Part shown: positions 52,662 to 61,033 of the stretch, in pieces | Layout of the letters: the number at the start of each line of letters is the position of its first letter | How positions within the stretch are numbered: the first letter of the stretch is position 1 | Assembly: GCA_913058185.1 (NCBI GenBank) | Contig: CAJXQX010000011.1 | Span: 1-64,000 of the forward strand | Reading direction: 5' to 3' | Length of the DNA stretch: 64,000 nt | From: an uncultured Verrucomicrobiota bacterium | GTDB taxonomy: Bacteria; Verrucomicrobiota; Verrucomicrobiia; Opitutales; Opitutaceae | The notes under the pieces: generated by a model | What the model was told of the DNA's origin: nothing | Seen by the model: the letters and a program-made list of their open reading frames with translations, nothing else | Database searches by the model: none | Translations under genes and position numbers: made by a program

Positions 52662-54496
52662 GATGGCAGGTGCAAAAGTTTACTAGCCGTCGGGATGAGC
52701 GGGCCGTCGGACGTGACCACCACGCGGGCCCAACGCGCAGCCGCAGCCCATCGCGCGACGTGGCGGAGTTCACCTGCAGCATCATCACGCTGCACAAGAT
52801 GGCCGACCCCGGCTTCCAGCCCCACTAGATAACCGTCCGCCACTCGATTGATCGACTGCACCTCCGCCGGCAGCGCGAGGCGCCCGATCGCTTCTCCGGA
52901 AAAACTAAATACTACGACCAGCCCCAAGGAATTGCCTACCAGCACGCGTTCGTTCGTGGAATCGATATGCACCGCCGTCACTGCGCCGGGCATGCGTTGC
53001 ATCCATTGGACCTGCAGTGGTGCCGCGTTGCCGGGTTCGGTTTTCAAGAAATACAGGTTACGCCCCCGGGTCGCTCCAAACGCCAAATACGTCTGCGCAC
53101 CTTCCGCGACCGCAAATGCGGTCATGCGGCTGGTCCAACCCTCGACTTCCACTTCCTGAAGTTGTTGGCCCGATGCATCGACCACGCGGTAGTGACAGCA
53201 GTTACTCATCACTTCGCCACCAACCACGATCTCATCGATCCCATCACCATTCACATCCAGTAATCTGATCGTGCCGGGAATGCCGTTCACGTAGCGGTAG
53301 TCCCATAGGCAGTTTCCCACCGCATCGAAACGGCGCATTTGAATATCGCCGCAGCCTACGACCACACCGTCGAAACCAGAATCAGGCTGAGCTGCCACCA
53401 CGCAAAAGGCTGCCGGAGTCGGCCATTCCCACCACGAACACGAGGAGGGAATACGCGCGATCTCATACGTCCACGCCACCGCGCCATCGCTCAACCCCAA
53501 CGCGGTGAGACTGGAATCGCCGTGACCCACAAATATCAGTTCTGCTCCCGCGTCCGCATCATGAATCGAACCCGTCAACGCGGCTTGCCAACGCATCCCG
53601 CCCGACGTTTCGAGCACACGCACCGCGCCCGTTTCCATGGCGACGACCACACTGCCATCGGGAAGCTGCACGAGTTTTTTGATTACACCCTCTATCGTCT
53701 CGTCCACCGCTTGAGCCGCGATCAGCCACGGCGCGTTGGGGCCGGGTGAGACGATCGACGTCGGTTGCAATTCAATCGGCCGGTGGGTGTTCAACTCCAT
53801 CGGTTGAGCCAATCCCAACAAACGAATCGTATCGGAACCTTCTACTTCGAGAGTCGGATCCGGGTCGGCCGCATGACGCGCATGCGCGAAGTGGATAAAT
53901 GAAACGCCTTCGCCTTTTCGGAGATGCGTGTGCGAACGCATCCGAGTGATATTAATGACGGTTTCCTCAATGCCGTAGCGACGTTCCCAAGCGGCGACGT
54001 TGTCGTCTTCCGGAAGCGGATTCACCACGTCGTGCCTTTGACGAATGTGCACAGAGTGGTCTCGCTCGACCACGTGCGGCGGTGCACCGTCGGGGCCAAT
54101 CGGTTGCAGCGCAAACACCACCTCGACGCCATCCTCCTTGCGGCGATGGGCCACGGTGCCGTAAGGATTGATGAGCGTGCGCAACTCGTGTCCGCCCACA
54201 CCCGGGTAGCGCAGATCCGTCATCACCAGACACTTGAAATACAGCTCCCGCACCGCATCGCTGTTGGCGAGGTTCCCCCAGACCACCACCGGATCACTGA
54301 AATCACGGAGTGATTGTCCTTCTGCGCCGACGGAACCAATACGCGGCACCGCACCGATCTCGCTCAGCCGAGCCACGACCGCGCGTGTGAATAGACTCTC
54401 TTCCTCACCGCGCGGCGGAATCACGATCACTGAACTGCCCGCCAATTTCGTGGAGAGAACAAGCGGGCGGGGGCTCAGGGAAAAGGGAGCAGACAT
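52658..54496 (-). CDS. Beta-propeller protein of unknown function
   Basis: About 612 residues from ATG 54496 (MSAPFSLSPRPLVLSTKLAG); no obvious signal peptide. The N-terminal 200 residues (VVVWGNLANSDAVRELYFKC, then LVMTDLRYPGVGGHELRTLI) resemble segments seen in large polysaccharide-utilisation proteins, but no family was firmly recognised. The C-terminal 350 residues form a PQQ-like/FG-GAP propeller: GAVRVLETSGGMRWQAAL, GAVAWTYEIARI, GNCLWDYRYVNG and LDVNGDGIDEIVVGGE (calcium-type loop). It opens the overlapping operon with the Gfo/Idh gene. Confidence 0.7.
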   Translation of the reverse strand: MSAPFSLSPRPLVLSTKLAGSSVIVIPPRGEEESLFTRAVVARLSEIGAVPRIGSVGAEGQSLRDFSDPVVVWGNLANSDAVRELYFKCLVMTDLRYPGVGGHELRTLINPYGTVAHRRKEDGVEVVFALQPIGPDGAPPHVVERDHSVHIRQRHDVVNPLPEDDNVAAWERRYGIEETVINITRMRSHTHLRKGEGVSFIHFAHARHAADPDPTLEVEGSDTIRLLGLAQPMELNTHRPIELQPTSIVSPGPNAPWLIAAQAVDETIEGVIKKLVQLPDGSVVVAMETGAVRVLETSGGMRWQAALTGSIHDADAGAELIFVGHGDSSLTALGLSDGAVAWTYEIARIPSSCSWWEWPTPAAFCVVAAQPDSGFDGVVVGCGDIQMRRFDAVGNCLWDYRYVNGIPGTIRLLDVNGDGIDEIVVGGEVMSNCCHYRVVDASGQQLQEVEVEGWTSRMTAFAVAEGAQTYLAFGATRGRNLYFLKTEPGNAAPLQVQWMQRMPGAVTAVHIDSTNERVLVGNSLGLVVVFSFSGEAIGRLALPAEVQSINRVADGYLVGLEAGVGHLVQRDDAAGELRHVARWAAAARWARVVVTSDGPLIPTASKLLHLPS

Positions 54497-54648
54497 CGAG
54501 GGGCAGAACGGATTTAAGAAAGGAAAATCTGATGATGCTACGCGTCCTGAAAGCCGCGAATAAAATGCGCAGAATTTCATCCTATCCCAATGAAATTTCA
54601 CTAAGTAGTTGATCCGTCCCCCGGGTGAGCAGAGAGGCAGGATTTCTT

Positions 54649-54762
54649 TAACGCAAAGGCGCTAAGACGCAAAGCCCTCAGCCCGCTTATACTTTTCTAA
54701 AGGAAGACCCTGATTTTGAATCCCATCTGATTTGGCTTTGCGCCCTTTGCGTCTTTGCGTTA
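54649..54762. repeat. Inverted repeat of CGCAAAG units
   Basis: TAACGCAAAGGCGCTAAGAC continuing GCAAAGCC (54649-54676) pairs with 54734-54762. Arms are degenerate tandem CGCAAAG heptamers. It lies between the propeller gene's upstream region and the half-length aldehyde dehydrogenase. Confidence 0.85.
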
Positions 54763-54786
54763 AGAAGCTGCTAGGTAGTGTTCGAT

Positions 54787-55659
54787 CTACGCGCCGACCG
54801 GATGCCAGGTGGTCTTGTATTCGAGGAAGTCGGCGATGGCGTAGAGGGAAGCCTTCGGGCCTTCGCCGGCATACCAATCGATTGCGTCGGCGGTATTGAA
54901 AACTTTGACGCGCTTCATGCTTTCGGCTCCACCGATTTCGAGCGCTTTGCGATCGGCGGCGTTAACCACGCCACCGATGCCGCGGATGTGTTCGTGCGTC
55001 GCGAAGGTTGGCACCATCTCCTTCCGGAATCCGGAGAGAAGATTTACTACGCCGCCAGGCAGATCACTCGTCGCCAACATCTCGCCCAACGCAATGGCCG
55101 GATAAGGAGCTGTCTCGGAGGTAATCACGACCACGCTGTTACCAGCGGTGACGGCGGGCAGGATGCAAGTGAGCAGTCCGAGCAGCGGCGCTTCGTCGGG
55201 AGCGACCACTCCGATCACGCCCATGGACTCCGTGACGGTGAAATTGAAATGAGGTAAGGCCACCGGGTTCACGTTACCCAAGATTTGCTCAAATTTGTCG
55301 GTCCAGCCGGCGTAGTGCACGATACGGTCGATCGTAGCAGCGACTTCTTTTTTCGCTTCGGCCACCGTGGCGCCACCGAGAGTCAAGGCATTGACCAGTT
55401 CGGCGGTGCGGGGCTCAAGCATCTCGGCGAGGCGATAGAGAATCTGTCCGCGGTTATAGGCAGAGCGACCCGCCCAACCACCGCCCGCTTTAGCGGCGAC
55501 TTCGACAGCGTTGCGCACATCTTTGCGCGTGCACTGTGGCATGTGCGCAAAGAACTCGCCGGTCGCATCGTTGAGCGGAAACGTGCGGGCACTTTCCGAG
55601 CGGATAAACTTACCGCCGACATAACACTTGGGCGTCTTGGAAATAGGGAGTCTTGGCAT
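54787..55659 (-). CDS. Half-length aldehyde dehydrogenase
   Basis: A 290-residue ALDH-superfamily protein that keeps only the NAD-binding half. N-terminal CYVGGKFIRSESARTFPLND and the substrate-channel region GVIGVVAPDEAPLLGLLTCI are present; the ELGGK and catalytic-Cys segments of a full ALDH are missing, and the chain ends in a distinct tail (AIADFLEYKTTWHPVGA). It is the third gene after deoC and a full-length ALDH, so it may be a non-catalytic partner. Such short ALDH-like partners next to deoC are, to my memory, seen in other phyla, which argues against simple decay. Confidence 0.8.
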   Translation of the reverse strand: MPRLPISKTPKCYVGGKFIRSESARTFPLNDATGEFFAHMPQCTRKDVRNAVEVAAKAGGGWAGRSAYNRGQILYRLAEMLEPRTAELVNALTLGGATVAEAKKEVAATIDRIVHYAGWTDKFEQILGNVNPVALPHFNFTVTESMGVIGVVAPDEAPLLGLLTCILPAVTAGNSVVVITSETAPYPAIALGEMLATSDLPGGVVNLLSGFRKEMVPTFATHEHIRGIGGVVNAADRKALEIGGAESMKRVKVFNTADAIDWYAGEGPKASLYAIADFLEYKTTWHPVGA

Positions 55660-55712
55660 GGGAAATAATTTTCAGCGTTTCAGTTTTTCAGCTTTATTCG
55701 GCGCGAAGCGCC

Positions 55713-57215
55713 TCAGGTCAGTTTGACGTAGTCGGCTAGGCCCTGTTTGCCACCTTCGCGGCCGAAGCCGGATTCTTTGTATCCGCCAAATGGCGACGTC
55801 GGATCAAACTTGTTGTAGGTGTTGGCCCAGATAACTCCTGCCTTGAGCTCGGTGCTCATCTTCAGGATGCGCGAGCCCTTCTCTGTCCAAACTCCGGCGC
55901 TCAGACCGTAGGCCGTGTTGTTCGCTTTCTCCACCGCTTCGGAGACCGTGCGGAACGTTAGAATAGACAGCACCGGTCCGAAGATTTCTTCCCGGACGAT
56001 GCGGTGGCTCTGCTCCACCCCACTAAAGAGCGTGGGTTTGAAGAACCACCCTTCCCGCGGTAATTTACACTTCGGCTGAAACATCTCGGCGCCTTCGGCC
56101 TGACCAGCTTTCACCAGCCCAGCGATCTTATCGAGCTGTTCCTTGGAATTGATCGCACCGATGTCGGTGTTCTTATCCATCGGGTTGCCGACTCGCAGCA
56201 CTTCGACGCGGTTGCGCAGTCGTTTAAGCACGGCCTCCGCGATACTCTCCTGCACCAACAGACGCGAACCCGCACAGCAGACATGCCCCTGGTTGAAAAA
56301 GATACCGTTCACGATGCCTTCGACGGCCTGATCAAGCGGCGCATCTTCGAAGACAATGTTCGCCGCTTTGCCGCCCAGTTCGAGGGTCAGCTTTTTGCCG
56401 GTGCCGGCAGTGGACCGCATGATGAGTTTACCCACGTCAGTAGAACCGGTGAAAGCGACCTTGGCCGCCGTCGGATGGTTGACCACCGCCGCGCCCGTTA
56501 CTCCCGCACCCGTCACAATATTGATCACTCCAGGAGGCACGCCGGCCTCCTGCACGATCTCGGCAAATTTGAGCGCCGTGATCGAAGTGGTCTCGGCCGG
56601 TTTGAGCACGACGGTATTGCCTGTAGCAATGGCCGGCGCGATTTTCCATGCCAACATAAGTAGCGGGAAGTTCCACGGGATCACCTGGCCCACTACGCCG
56701 TGGGGTTGCGGAGTCGCTCCCGGGAACGCGTAGGCTAGTTTGTCCGCCCAGCCCGCATGGTAAAAAAAGTGCGCGGCGGCCACGGGCACATCGAAGTCGC
56801 GCGACTCTTTTATCGGCTTGCCGCCATCGAGAGTCTCCGCCACGGCGAACTCACGTGCCCGATCCTGTAATAAGCGAGCAATGCGGTAGAGGTATTTACC
56901 ACGCTCGGCCCCGGGGAGGTTGGCCCATGCTGGTGCAGCCTTGGCGGCCGCTTGGTAAGCCGCATCAACATCTGCAGGTGAGGCCATCGCAATCTCGGCG
57001 ATCGGTTTGGCGGTGGCCGGATTGAAGGACGGGAAATATTTACCGCTTTTGGGTGCCACAAATTTCCCCCCAATAAAGAGACGGTAGCGGGCTTGCAGCT
57101 TAGGGTCCGCCGACTCGGGGGCAGGATCAAACTCCCACAGATCACCGAAAATTAATTCAGGTTCGGAGCGGCGGCGCGGGGACGACTTGGATTTCTTATG
57201 AGCGGCGGTAGGCAT
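55713..57215 (-). CDS. Aldehyde dehydrogenase, full length
   Basis: A 500-residue ALDH. Conserved blocks: GVVGQVIPWNFPLLMLAWKI, AFTGSTDVGKLIMRSTAGTG, LTLELGGKAANIVFEDAP (general base Glu) and FFNQGHVCCAGSRLLVQESI (catalytic Cys), then EEIFGPVLSILTFRT and SPFGGYKESGFGREGG. It oxidises an aldehyde with NAD(P)+. Between deoC and the half ALDH it most likely handles acetaldehyde from deoxyribose 5-phosphate. The first 30 residues are a basic extension (AAHKKSKSSPRRRSEPEL). Confidence 0.94.
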   Translation of the reverse strand: MPTAAHKKSKSSPRRRSEPELIFGDLWEFDPAPESADPKLQARYRLFIGGKFVAPKSGKYFPSFNPATAKPIAEIAMASPADVDAAYQAAAKAAPAWANLPGAERGKYLYRIARLLQDRAREFAVAETLDGGKPIKESRDFDVPVAAAHFFYHAGWADKLAYAFPGATPQPHGVVGQVIPWNFPLLMLAWKIAPAIATGNTVVLKPAETTSITALKFAEIVQEAGVPPGVINIVTGAGVTGAAVVNHPTAAKVAFTGSTDVGKLIMRSTAGTGKKLTLELGGKAANIVFEDAPLDQAVEGIVNGIFFNQGHVCCAGSRLLVQESIAEAVLKRLRNRVEVLRVGNPMDKNTDIGAINSKEQLDKIAGLVKAGQAEGAEMFQPKCKLPREGWFFKPTLFSGVEQSHRIVREEIFGPVLSILTFRTVSEAVEKANNTAYGLSAGVWTEKGSRILKMSTELKAGVIWANTYNKFDPTSPFGGYKESGFGREGGKQGLADYVKLT

Positions 57216-57331
57216 GGGAAATTGGTGAATTCGGATTAGGGATTTCGGATTGAAAGTCGGAAAGAGGAAACGGGATTAAAATGACTATTTCAGCGTTTCA
57301 GTTTTCAGTATTTCAGCGTTTCAAAAACAAC

Positions 57332-58270
57332 TCAGTAAGCTCCGGCGGCTTCGCTGAAAGTATAAGGAGCTTGATAAGCCCCCGTTTCCATCTTCACCAG
57401 TTGGCGAAGCAAATCGTTGAGCAACGATGACGCCCCAAAACGATAACGGCGATTCGTCAGCCACGCGTCACCGAGCGTCTCTTTAACCGCGACAAGGAAA
57501 TGGAGCGCCTGCTTGGCCGACTTGATGCCGCCCGCGGGCTTCATGCCGATCGCCATACCCGTCTCAAAATAGTGATCTCGGATCGCATCCAACATGACTT
57601 GATTGTTGGCAAGCGTCGCATTGGCCGAAGTTTTCCCGGTGGATGTTTTGATGAAATCTCCTTGGCGAATCACCCGCATCGCCAAAAATGAGGCGGCCCG
57701 GATATTGTCGTAGGTCTCGAGTTCGCTGGTTTCCAAAATGACCTTGAGCACGGCCTCGCCGCAGGCCTCAGCCACCGCCGCGATTTCGTCCTGCATGCGG
57801 TTATACTCACCCGATAGAAACGCTCCCCGGTTGATCACCATGTCGATTTCGTCCGCACCATCAGCGACCGCTGCTTTCACTTCGGCAAGCCGAGTCCGGA
57901 GGTGGACCTGACCGCTCGGAAACGCTGTCGCCACGGAGGCGATGTTGACGGGCGACTTGTCGCCCAATGCGGCGCGGGCGTGCTTGATCATCGCCGGATA
58001 CACACAAACCGCCCCGGTGGGCGGGCAGTCCAAATCATCATGCGGCCGCACCGCTTTGGCGCAAAGTGCCCGTACTTTGCCGGGAGTATCTTTGCCTTCG
58101 AGGGTGGTCAAATCCACCATCGAAGCGGCGAGCTTCAATCCCTTAACCTTGGACGCCGTCTTGATCGACCGGGTCCCATATTTGGCCGCACGTTCTTCGA
58201 CGCCGACCGCGTCCACGTTGCCAATCTCATTCATCAATCGACGTAATACGGTAGGTTGAGCTGCGGCCAT
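57332..58270 (-). CDS. deoC: Deoxyribose-phosphate aldolase
   Basis: A 312-residue DERA from ATG 58270; the frame is open 54 codons further upstream, but that stretch has no family match and collides with the divergent lipoprotein gene. Motifs: CVYPAMIKHARAAL, ASVATAFPSGQVHLRTRLAE, GADEIDMVINRGAFLSGEYN, DFIKTSTGKTSANATLANNQ (Schiff-base Lys in IKTSTGK) and GMKPAGGIKSAKQAL (second Lys). It splits 2-deoxyribose 5-phosphate into glyceraldehyde 3-phosphate and acetaldehyde. It heads a three-gene operon with two ALDH-family genes. Confidence 0.95.
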   Translation of the reverse strand: MAAAQPTVLRRLMNEIGNVDAVGVEERAAKYGTRSIKTASKVKGLKLAASMVDLTTLEGKDTPGKVRALCAKAVRPHDDLDCPPTGAVCVYPAMIKHARAALGDKSPVNIASVATAFPSGQVHLRTRLAEVKAAVADGADEIDMVINRGAFLSGEYNRMQDEIAAVAEACGEAVLKVILETSELETYDNIRAASFLAMRVIRQGDFIKTSTGKTSANATLANNQVMLDAIRDHYFETGMAIGMKPAGGIKSAKQALHFLVAVKETLGDAWLTNRRYRFGASSLLNDLLRQLVKMETGAYQAPYTFSEAAGAY

Positions 58271-58370
58271 GGAAGCACCCTTCAATACAATCAGCGGAAT
58301 TGCAAAATACAAAGCACGCCCCGCTTCCCGTGGTCTTGCATCGACCCTACATTTTACAATCCTTGTCGAC

Positions 58371-59306
58371 TTGTCCGCAAACTTCCTCCCGTTCCTAGCC
58401 GCCCTGACCCTAGCCTTCACGGCGTGCTCCACCCTTCCGCCTATTTCGCAAGCCTACGAACCGGCGGAAACCGTGCTGCACATTCAAGATAAGCGACTGT
58501 CAGAAATAAGCGGCATGGGGTGTTCGCTACGCCAACCCGGCGTGCTGTGGGTGCACAATGATAGCGGTGACAAACCTCGCCTATTTGCCATCGGTCCCGA
58601 TGGGGAGACCATGGGAGTTCTCGAAGTCACCAACGTCGGTGCCCGCGACTGGGAAGAGATGGTGATGTTTGAAATGGATGAGAAAAAATTCATGCTCATT
58701 GCCGATGTCGGCGACAACGGGTCCGTTCGCCAAGATACCATTATATACATTATAGAGGAACCTGACCCGGCCGAATTCGCTCAAAATCAGACTCAACAGA
58801 TCGAGGCCTGTGCCGTCATACGGTTTCGCTATGAGGACGGACCGCGCGACTGTGAAGGCGTTGCCGTGGATGTGCCCAATCGCGAGATCCTACTGATCTC
58901 GAAACGGACGGAACCACCCGTCCTCTATCGCTTGCCTCTCACGCCTACCCGCGACGACGACCCTCCTTTGGTCGCCAAACGATCCGTTCCATTGACCGGA
59001 GTTGCTCCCCCCACCGCAGTGGAACGTGCCATCCCTGGACGTCTCGGCGAATATCGCTCCAACGTTACTGGTTTCGACATCTCTCCCGACAACAAGATGG
59101 CTGCCGTGCTCACCTACGGAAATGTCTACCTCTACAACCGAGTGGAAGGAGCCACGTGGGAGAACACGCTGGCTGGCACACCCACCCGCATTTCGGTGAA
59201 AGGCCTGCCCCAATCGGAATCGATTTGCTTCGATGAGGGAGGCGCCACGCTGCTACTCAGCACCGAAGCGGATCAACCACCGTTGATCCGCTATCGCCTG
59301 CGCTAG
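58371..59306 (+). CDS. Putative lipoprotein with beta-propeller
   Basis: A 311-residue exported protein if begun at TTG 58371, giving a short leader and a lipobox-like FTAC (SANFLPFLAALTLAFTACST). An ATG at 58269 adds 34 residues and would sit exactly on the divergent deoC start, so it is less likely. Body: EISGMGCSLRQPGVLWVHND, ARDWEEMVMFEMDEKKFMLI, CEGVAVDVPNREILLISKR, FDISPDNKMAAVLTYGNVYL, the pattern of SdiA-regulated/YncE-like propellers. Function unknown. It converges on the Gfo/Idh gene with 2 nt between stops. Confidence 0.7.
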   Translation: MSANFLPFLAALTLAFTACSTLPPISQAYEPAETVLHIQDKRLSEISGMGCSLRQPGVLWVHNDSGDKPRLFAIGPDGETMGVLEVTNVGARDWEEMVMFEMDEKKFMLIADVGDNGSVRQDTIIYIIEEPDPAEFAQNQTQQIEACAVIRFRYEDGPRDCEGVAVDVPNREILLISKRTEPPVLYRLPLTPTRDDDPPLVAKRSVPLTGVAPPTAVERAIPGRLGEYRSNVTGFDISPDNKMAAVLTYGNVYLYNRVEGATWENTLAGTPTRISVKGLPQSESICFDEGGATLLLSTEADQPPLIRYRLR

Positions 59307-59308
59307 AG

Positions 59309-60355
59309 CTAGCTGACCTTTTCCGGCCGACCGCTGGCGGCCGATGCATACAGCGCGTTGATCAACGCCACCGCATTACGAGCTGCCGGACCTTCAATCG
59401 CGAGCGGACGATCCTCCGCCACGGCAGCTACCATGTCGGCAATCTGACGACGGTGACCTTCGATCGAAATACCGGCAGGATTGGCGGCGCCCGATCCGAG
59501 CCCCGCATCCCCTCCCGCGCTATTGGCATCATCCGCAGCCTCGTCGCGAAACTTCCATTCCGTGATCACGCCGTCTTCCAAACGCGCCGATCCGTTTTCA
59601 CCACAAATTTCGATACGCATCGCCCACCCCGGCCACGCCGCCGTGGTCGCTTCGATCGTGCCGAGCGCACCATCTGGGAAACGTAGGCTGGCCACCGCCG
59701 TATCCTCAACTTCGATACCTTGGTGCACCCGACGGGTGGTGTAACCCATTACTTCCTCGGGTAGACCCACCAGCCATTGGAGTAGGTCTACGCCGTGAAT
59801 CCCCTGATTCATGACTGCACCACCGCCATCATACTTAACCGTGCCTTTCCAGTTGGAGCCGGTGTAATAGCTTTCTTCGCGAAACCACTTCACGTAACAA
59901 CCCGCCGAAGTGAGACGACCAAAACGTCCCGCCACAATGGCGGCCTTCAAAGCCTGCGCCCCTTCGCTGAATCGTTGTTGGAAAATAGGTGCCACCCGCA
60001 CGCCCACGGCCGATGAGGCGGCCAACAACTCATCGACCCGCGCCGTGGTGATCTCGATCGGCTTCTCCACCACTAAGTGTTTACCCGCCGCAATCGCCAC
60101 CAAAGCCGGCTCAAGGTGAGCTCCGCTCGGCGTCGTGATGCAGACCACATCGATCCCCGGCTGGGCGACCAACTCCTCCACCGAGGACGCCACCGTGTCA
60201 CCACCGTGTTTCTCGAGAAATGCTGCGCCCCGCTCGGCCGAGCGACTCACCACTCCGACCAGACGCGCGCCTTCCACCGCCCCAATCGCCTGCGCATGCA
60301 CGCCGGCAATCATGCCTGTTCCTACAATACCAAAACCGATGTTCCGCGAACTCAT
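59309..60355 (-). CDS. Gfo/Idh/MocA-family oxidoreductase
   Basis: A 348-residue oxidoreductase from ATG 60355 (MSSRNIGFGIVGTGMIAGVH); an in-frame start 30 nt upstream is possible. Rossmann GIVGTGMIAGVHAQAIGAV; GKHLVVEKPIEITTARVDEL (EKP); YTGSNWKGTVKYDGGGAVMN and QGIHGVDLLQWLVG (the G-x-H-x-x-D block). It acts on a sugar or inositol with NAD(P). Neighbours give no pathway. Confidence 0.9.
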   Translation of the reverse strand: MSSRNIGFGIVGTGMIAGVHAQAIGAVEGARLVGVVSRSAERGAAFLEKHGGDTVASSVEELVAQPGIDVVCITTPSGAHLEPALVAIAAGKHLVVEKPIEITTARVDELLAASSAVGVRVAPIFQQRFSEGAQALKAAIVAGRFGRLTSAGCYVKWFREESYYTGSNWKGTVKYDGGGAVMNQGIHGVDLLQWLVGLPEEVMGYTTRRVHQGIEVEDTAVASLRFPDGALGTIEATTAAWPGWAMRIEICGENGSARLEDGVITEWKFRDEAADDANSAGGDAGLGSGAANPAGISIEGHRRQIADMVAAVAEDRPLAIEGPAARNAVALINALYASAASGRPEKVS

Positions 60356-60676
60356 GCCTCCAGTCAGAGCACCCGAAACAATCACGTCGAGGACAACTCC
60401 GCCCTTTAGGCACCCCCGAGCCGGGTGCCCGGACCCACCCCTCGTTTCAGCATCGCACGAATAGTCAAATCCACTCGGCCCATGAATAACTTAATATATC
60501 CTCCGAAGGATTGGCCCGATTCTCGCCGAATTTCTCCGTGAGATCGCCGCTGGGTTATACCCCCGGTAAACGACCTACTGCCGCTCCCCAGTTTAAAGAA
60601 TAGAACGAAAATATTGCCGCCGCCCTGTCCTCCCCTGATCGTCTCGTTCGTTTAGAAGGTGAATCCTATAAATATT
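60356..60676. other. Spacer upstream of DGPF/sigma operon
   Basis: A 321-nt region without a gene. It has one GC-rich hairpin (GGCACCC...GGGTGCC, 60409-60429) and an AT-rich stretch before the DGPF gene. No convincing ECF42-type promoter (TGTCGA-like -35) was found by eye. Confidence 0.5.
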
Positions 60677-61033
60677 ATGAGTGAAACCAACCTATCCCAA
60701 TACCTCCTTCTCTTCCGCGAATCCGATGATGCTCCTGACGTAGCACCCGAGGAGATGCAGGCCATGTTCGCGACTTGGTTTGCCTGGTCGGAGCGTCTCG
60801 TCACCGTCGGCAAATACGTCGGAGGGAACCCCCTCACCGAGGGCGGAAAAGTCGTGCGGGGCGACACCGGCGAATCGATTACCGACGGCCCCTTCATGGA
60901 GGCCAAAGAGGTTCTCTGCGGCTATTTTCTAATCAACGCAGAGAGCATGGAAGATGCCTGCAAAATCGCCGGAGAATGCCCGGGTCTTTCACGGGGTATG
61001 TCGGTCGAGGTGCGGCCGATCATGGAGCATTGA
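60677..61033 (+). CDS. YciI/DGPF-domain protein
   Basis: A 118-residue protein of the YCII-related family (PF03795) with the diagnostic DGPF motif in ESITDGPFMEAKEVLCGYFL. ATG 60677 (MSETNLSQYLLLFRESDDAP) is preferred; a GTG 18 nt upstream is possible. DGPF proteins are encoded next to ECF42 sigma factors. Its stop overlaps the sigma gene start by 4 nt (TTGA), so the two are translationally coupled. Confidence 0.9.
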   Translation: MSETNLSQYLLLFRESDDAPDVAPEEMQAMFATWFAWSERLVTVGKYVGGNPLTEGGKVVRGDTGESITDGPFMEAKEVLCGYFLINAESMEDACKIAGECPGLSRGMSVEVRPIMEH

